Source of the DNA: Actinobacteria bacterium UBA7398
Lineage (GTDB): Bacteria; Actinomycetota; Actinomycetes; Nanopelagicales; Nanopelagicaceae
Reading direction: 5' to 3'
Length of the DNA stretch: 26,415 nt
Assembly: GCA_002470135.1 (NCBI GenBank)
Contig: DKNC01000034.1
Location: 10,409-36,823 of the forward strand
Part shown: piece after piece, positions 23,832 to 26,415 of the stretch
How the letters are laid out: every line of letters begins with the position of its first letter
How positions within the stretch are numbered: position 1 is the stretch's first letter
Made by a program: the position numbers and the translations under genes
The notes under the pieces: model-generated
Seen by the model: the letters and a program-made list of their open reading frames with translations, nothing else
Database searches by the model: none
Told to the model about the DNA's origin: nothing

Positions 23832-24518
23832 TTAACGAACTGATCGAAGTACCGCTGTTACTTTGCCAAGGATTTCGGCAGCATCTCCCGCGATAGGCGA
23901 GTAGTTCTCGTTTGCCGGAAGTAACCACACGTGGCCATCTTTTTTGGAGAAAGTTTTAACGGTTGCTTCGCCATCGATCATGGCCGCAACGATCTCGCCC
24001 TTTTCGCAAGATTTTTGGGAGCGGATAACCACGAAATCGCCATCGCAGATCGCAAGGTCAATCATTGAGTCTCCAACAACCTTCAACATAAATAGTTCGC
24101 CTTCACCAACCAAGGAAGCTGGGAGCGGATAGAGCTCCTCAATCTCTTGCGTTGCAGTGATTGGTCCACCTGCGGCAATTCGACCTACTAGCGGCACGTT
24201 ATGGGTTCGCTCTGGGGTGATTGAGTCATGTGAATTTTCCCCAGGAAGTAATACTTCAAGAGCTCGACCACGTGAAGGGTCGCGACGGATAAAGCCTTTT
24301 TCTTCTAAAGCTTCGAGTTGATATTTCACACTTGATGGGGAGGCGAGACCCGCGGCTTCGCCAATTTCACGCATTGATGGCGGATAACCATTGGCCTCCA
24401 TGGCTCGCTTAATTGCAAAGAGGATCTTCGCTTGGCGTGGGGTAAGGCCATGCTCATCGGTAGGGCCATCTGGGAGTTCGGTTACCTTGCTTTTGCTGGG
24501 CTTGCTGATTTTGCTCAT
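23832..24518 (-). CDS. lexA: SOS repressor LexA
   Basis: Represses SOS genes and self-cleaves on contact with RecA filaments. The winged HTH (about residues 24-90) contains LTPRQAKILFAI and GYPPSMREIGEAAGLASPSSV. The cleavage site A116-G117 lies in GRIAAGGPI. The catalytic dyad is S151 (VVGDSMID) and K188 (EATVKTF). The 228 residues are complete, with a short polar N-terminal extension. It is divergent from the LysM gene, and LexA-box sequences lie in the shared 158-base region, so self-regulation is expected. TAACCT on the minus strand lies 6 bases before the ATG. Confidence 0.97.
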   Translation of the reverse strand: MSKISKPSKSKVTELPDGPTDEHGLTPRQAKILFAIKRAMEANGYPPSMREIGEAAGLASPSSVKYQLEALEEKGFIRRDPSRGRALEVLLPGENSHDSITPERTHNVPLVGRIAAGGPITATQEIEELYPLPASLVGEGELFMLKVVGDSMIDLAICDGDFVVIRSQKSCEKGEIVAAMIDGEATVKTFSKKDGHVWLLPANENYSPIAGDAAEILGKVTAVLRSVR

Positions 24519-24524
24519 AACCGT

Positions 24525-24530
24525 AGGTTA
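24525..24530 (-). promoter_or_regulatory. Candidate -10 element of a leaderless lexA transcript
   Basis: On the minus strand TAACCT ends 6 bases before the lexA ATG at 24518, with no Shine-Dalgarno sequence between. The same hexamer follows the recA SOS box. Confidence 0.45.
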
Positions 24531-24551
24531 GAACAAAATTGCTAAATAATC

Positions 24552-24563
24552 AAACAAATGTTC
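24552..24563. promoter_or_regulatory. Degenerate LexA box near lexA
   Basis: AAACAAATGTTC differs from GAAC-N4-GTTC at one position. It lies 34 bases upstream of the lexA start, about where the lexA -35 region would be. It may be a weaker autoregulatory site. Confidence 0.45.
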
Positions 24564-24609
24564 TAAATTAACTTGCGAGTGTCGGTGGTGGGGTGTACCT
24601 TCTGTATTA

Positions 24610-24621
24610 GAACAGGCGTTC
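24610..24621. promoter_or_regulatory. LexA (SOS) box between lexA and the LysM gene
   Basis: GAACAGGCGTTC matches the GAAC-N4-GTTC core exactly and has the same TA flank as the recA box. It is followed immediately by another GAAC. It lies 55 bases upstream of the LysM gene start and 91 upstream of the lexA start. Confidence 0.87.
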
Positions 24622-24676
24622 GAACACTATCCCCAGTGATCGACCAAGGCCGGTTAGATATAAAGCAGGAGAAAAA

Positions 24677-25015
24677 ATGTCCACGATAGCTTTCAATAAC
24701 TCGCTTAAAAACCCTTATAAATCAAGCGTTTCGTTAACTTCTAGAGGCCGCTTCGTTGCAAGGCTGGCGGTTATTTCTTCAAGTTTAGTTTTAATTGTGG
24801 CGGGCTATTCTGCGTTTGCGCAATCAGATTTAACCAGCTCAACTAAAACTACCTATCAAGAGATTGTGGTAGCGCCCGGAGAAACGCTCTGGTCTATCGC
24901 TGGCAGCATCAGCGATGGTGACCTACTTGCAGCTGTTGATGAAATTACCGAGCTCAATAGCCTCAAATCTCCGGAGTTGAAGGCAGGCCAGCGGATCTAC
25001 ATCCCAATCAAGTAG
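24677..25015 (+). CDS. LysM-domain membrane-anchored protein, probable SOS-induced gene
   Basis: A 112-residue protein with a polar N-terminus, one membrane segment at about residues 28-48 and an extracytoplasmic LysM peptidoglycan-binding domain at about 62-111 (VVAPGETLWSIAG to GQRIYIPIK). It is divergent from lexA and upstream of nrdR. This is the position of Rv2719c (ChiZ) in mycobacteria and divS in corynebacteria, SOS-induced proteins that delay division. A canonical LexA box lies 55 bases upstream, and AGGAG (24667-24671) precedes the ATG. No hydrolase domain is present. The division role is inferred from position, not sequence. Confidence 0.85.
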   Translation: MSTIAFNNSLKNPYKSSVSLTSRGRFVARLAVISSSLVLIVAGYSAFAQSDLTSSTKTTYQEIVVAPGETLWSIAGSISDGDLLAAVDEITELNSLKSPELKAGQRIYIPIK

Positions 25016-25092
25016 CGCTCGCTAGGATTTCGACACGCCAGAAAAGTTCTAGCTTCTAGATGCGGGGGAACTCTCAACTATCCCTTTATTGT

Positions 25093-25112
25093 TACCACTA
25101 GATGTTGGGGTA
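25093..25112. promoter_or_regulatory. Candidate NrdR box upstream of nrdR-nrdJ
   Basis: An imperfect 20-base palindrome with TACC/GGTA ends (14 of 20 positions symmetric) and core CTAGATGTTG. It fits the NrdR box core C-w-A-t-A-T-a-T-w-G with two mismatches. A degenerate relative (CTTCCATTAGTGGGGG, 25126-25141) lies about 30 bases downstream. Confidence 0.55.
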
Positions 25113-25130
25113 AAGATGCGATAGACTTCC

Positions 25131-25161
25131 ATTAGTGGGGGTTTTGAGGGATAGCACTAAT
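25131..25161. repeat. Inverted repeat between the NrdR box and nrdR
   Basis: ATTAGTG (25131-25137) and CACTAAT (25155-25161) are exact 7-base reverse complements separated by 17 bases. TAGTG is also one half of the NrdR box upstream, so these may be extra half-sites rather than a hairpin. Confidence 0.4.
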
Positions 25162-25209
25162 ACACCCAAAATCGCTAAATAATCTGGATTGAAAGGATGA
25201 CACGCCGAA

Positions 25210-25695
25210 ATGAATTGCCCGTTCTGCCGACATGATGATTCTCGAGTAGTTGACTCGCGTCCGGCCGAAGAAGGCACTGCAATTCGTCGTCGCAGAGAGT
25301 GCACGCAATGTGGCTCTCGCTTTTCAACCCAAGAGACTTCGGTATTAGCCATTATTAAACGTAGCGGCGCTACCGAACCATTTAGTCGGGAAAAGGTGAT
25401 CGCTGGCGTTCGAAAGGCCTGCCAGGGACGTCCAGTTAACGATGATGATTTAGCTCTACTGGCGCAGCGAGTTGAAGAGACTCTCCGCGCTACCGGACAG
25501 GCCGAAATTGAAGCTCAAGAAGTGGGCATGGCTATTCTTGCGCCACTCCGAGAGCTCGACGAGGTTGCTTACTTACGTTACGCCTCGGTGTACCGTAACT
25601 TCTCCTCTCTTGATGATTTCGAAGGCGAGATCGCACTTCTCCGCGCTATGCCTTCGCAGCTTTCAGAAAAGATTTCCTTCCCACAACTTAAGTGA
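25210..25695 (+). CDS. nrdR: Transcriptional repressor NrdR
   Basis: Represses ribonucleotide reductase genes when dATP is plentiful. The zinc ribbon has C3, C6, C31 and C34 (MNCPFC and CTQCG). An ATP-cone domain occupies about residues 48-138 (IIKRSGATEPFSREKVIAG). The 161-residue length is normal, and the start is fixed by the family's M-x-CPFC beginning. The nearest Shine-Dalgarno-like sequence, AAAGGA at 25192-25197, is 12 bases away, which is unusually far. It is followed after 97 bases by nrdJ, its likely target, and has a candidate NrdR box upstream, suggesting self-regulation. Confidence 0.97.
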   Translation: MNCPFCRHDDSRVVDSRPAEEGTAIRRRRECTQCGSRFSTQETSVLAIIKRSGATEPFSREKVIAGVRKACQGRPVNDDDLALLAQRVEETLRATGQAEIEAQEVGMAILAPLRELDEVAYLRYASVYRNFSSLDDFEGEIALLRAMPSQLSEKISFPQLK

Positions 25696-25743
25696 AGTTT
25701 TCACGCATCGAAAAGTAGATAAAAAGACGTTTTAAAAGAAGAA

Positions 25744-25767
25744 GATAAAAATCAAATTAGATTTATC
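25744..25767. repeat. Inverted repeat just upstream of nrdJ
   Basis: GATAAAAATC (25744-25753) and GATTTATC (25760-25767) can pair over eight bases with a two-base bulge and a six-base loop. It ends 13 bases before the nrdJ ribosome binding site. AT-rich, so it may be chance. Confidence 0.3.
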
Positions 25768-25780
25768 AAGCAGAGAAACT

Positions 25781-25784
25781 GGAG
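25781..25784 (+). promoter_or_regulatory. Ribosome binding site deciding the nrdJ start
   Basis: GGAG is 8 bases before the ATG at 25793 but only 2 before an in-frame ATG at 25787, favouring the later start. Confidence 0.55.
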
Positions 25785-25792
25785 AAATGAAA

Positions 25793-26415
25793 ATGTCGGA
25801 TACGGTCGTAAACCGCGTAGGCTCAAAAGCAAAAGCAGGTAAAGGTTTAACAATTGAGCGGGTTTACACCACTCCTGGCGTTCATCCATATGACACGGTC
25901 ACATGGGAACGTCGCGATGTGGTTCAAACAAATTGGCGGACCGGCGAAGTTGTTTTCGAACAACGCAGCGTTGAGTTTCCAGATTCATGGTCGGTAAACG
26001 CATCGACCATTGTTACAACAAAATATTTCCGCGGGGCTGTCGGATATGAAAATCGCGAATGGTCGCTAAAGCAAGTGATCGACCGCGTAGTTCTTTCATA
26101 CACAAAGTCTGGTAAAGAAAATGGATATTTCGCAACTGATGTAGATGCTGAAATTTTCGAACACGAATTAACTCATATGTTAATGAATCAAATTTTCTCC
26201 TTTAACTCACCAGTCTGGTTCAACGTCGGAACTAATGCACCACAACAAGTTTCTGCGTGTTTCATCCTCTCGGTCGATGACACCATGGAATCAATCCTTA
26301 ATTGGTACCGTGAAGAGGGCATGATTTTCAAAGGTGGATCCGGCGCAGGGTTAAACCTCTCCCGAATTCGCTCATCAAAAGAACTTCTAAAATCAGGCGG
26401 AACTGCATCTGGGCC
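25793..26415 (+). CDS. nrdJ: Adenosylcobalamin-dependent ribonucleotide reductase (class II), 5' part
   Basis: Reduces ribonucleotides to deoxyribonucleotides using a thiyl radical made from adenosylcobalamin. About 207 codons are visible before the window ends, so most of the catalytic domain is missing. FNSPVWFNVG, then QQVSACFILSVDDTMESILNW and FKGGSGAGLNLSRIRSS are characteristic of the vitamin B12-dependent NrdJ family. The cysteine in QVSACFI is the expected first redox-active cysteine. The ATG at 25793 is preferred over ATG 25787 because of GGAG spacing. nrdR precedes it by 97 bases. It implies that the cell makes or imports cobalamin. Confidence 0.95.
   Translation, partial: MSDTVVNRVGSKAKAGKGLTIERVYTTPGVHPYDTVTWERRDVVQTNWRTGEVVFEQRSVEFPDSWSVNASTIVTTKYFRGAVGYENREWSLKQVIDRVVLSYTKSGKENGYFATDVDAEIFEHELTHMLMNQIFSFNSPVWFNVGTNAPQQVSACFILSVDDTMESILNWYREEGMIFKGGSGAGLNLSRIRSSKELLKSGGTASG

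Noticed and set aside
25048..25060. TCTAG/CTAGA palindrome after the LysM gene as a terminator
   Set aside because: The stem is only five bases with a three-base loop and no following T-run.
25197..25235. Short reading frame starting at ATG 25197 overlapping the nrdR start
   Set aside because: It is only 12 codons long, out of frame with nrdR, and placed on top of the Shine-Dalgarno-like sequence. There is no evidence it is translated.
25016..25792. Cobalamin riboswitch before nrdR or nrdJ
   Set aside because: The gaps are short (194 and 97 bases), and no B12-box-like conserved sequence or multi-stem fold was recognised.

Overview
The window looks like chromosomal core sequence from a low-G+C, streamlined actinobacterium. 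The gene order thyX-dapA-rnj-ftsK, rimO-pgsA-cinA-clgR, DUF3046/recA-recX-miaB-miaA-dapF-hflX and lexA/LysM/nrdR-nrdJ is characteristically actinobacterial. The base composition is AT-rich for that phylum, and genes are tightly packed with many 1-4 base start/stop overlaps. Together this suggests a freshwater Nanopelagicales (acI)-type organism; that placement is inference, not proof. There are no rRNAs, tRNAs, CRISPR arrays, insertion sequences or phage genes, and no stretch over 300 bases lacks a gene. The longest gaps are about 194 bases (before nrdR), 191 (before recA) and 158 (before lexA).

Layout. 1-1090: the tail of a mycoredoxin/glutaredoxin gene, then azlCD (branched-chain amino acid exporter) on the minus strand. 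1152-6881: thyX, dapA, rnj and ftsK on the plus strand. 6979-11255: a RodZ-like protein, rimO, pgsA, cinA, clgR, a TetR regulator and a DUF3046 protein. 11292-17446: six genes that together make a complete trans-4-hydroxy-L-proline to 2-oxoglutarate pathway. These are an alpha-ketoglutaric semialdehyde dehydrogenase on the plus strand and, convergent to it, a five-gene operon on the minus strand (two FAD subunits, a [2Fe-2S] subunit, a DapA-family deaminase and a proline-racemase-family epimerase). 17638-23824: recA, recX, miaB, miaA, dapF and hflX. 23832-25695: lexA on the minus strand, divergent from a LysM membrane protein, followed by nrdR. 25793 to the end: the 5' part of nrdJ, a B12-dependent ribonucleotide reductase.

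How the genes work together. DNA precursor supply (ThyX, NrdJ, NrdR) and the SOS response (LexA, RecA, RecX, the LysM protein) dominate the housekeeping content. Canonical LexA boxes sit upstream of recA and between lexA and the LysM gene. The hydroxyproline module separates DUF3046 from recA, which are usually close neighbours in actinobacteria, so its operon promoter shares the recA upstream region.

The most interesting observations are: (i) the complete hydroxyproline catabolic island in this position; (ii) repeated TANNNT hexamers exactly 6-8 bases before start codons of genes lacking a Shine-Dalgarno sequence (thyX, dapA, ftsK, rimO, miaB, lexA, the hydroxyproline operon), suggesting widespread leaderless transcription; (iii) a perfect 8-base inverted repeat made of LexA half-sites inside the first codons of recA; and (iv) a candidate NrdR box upstream of nrdR-nrdJ. 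No wholly new system is evident.
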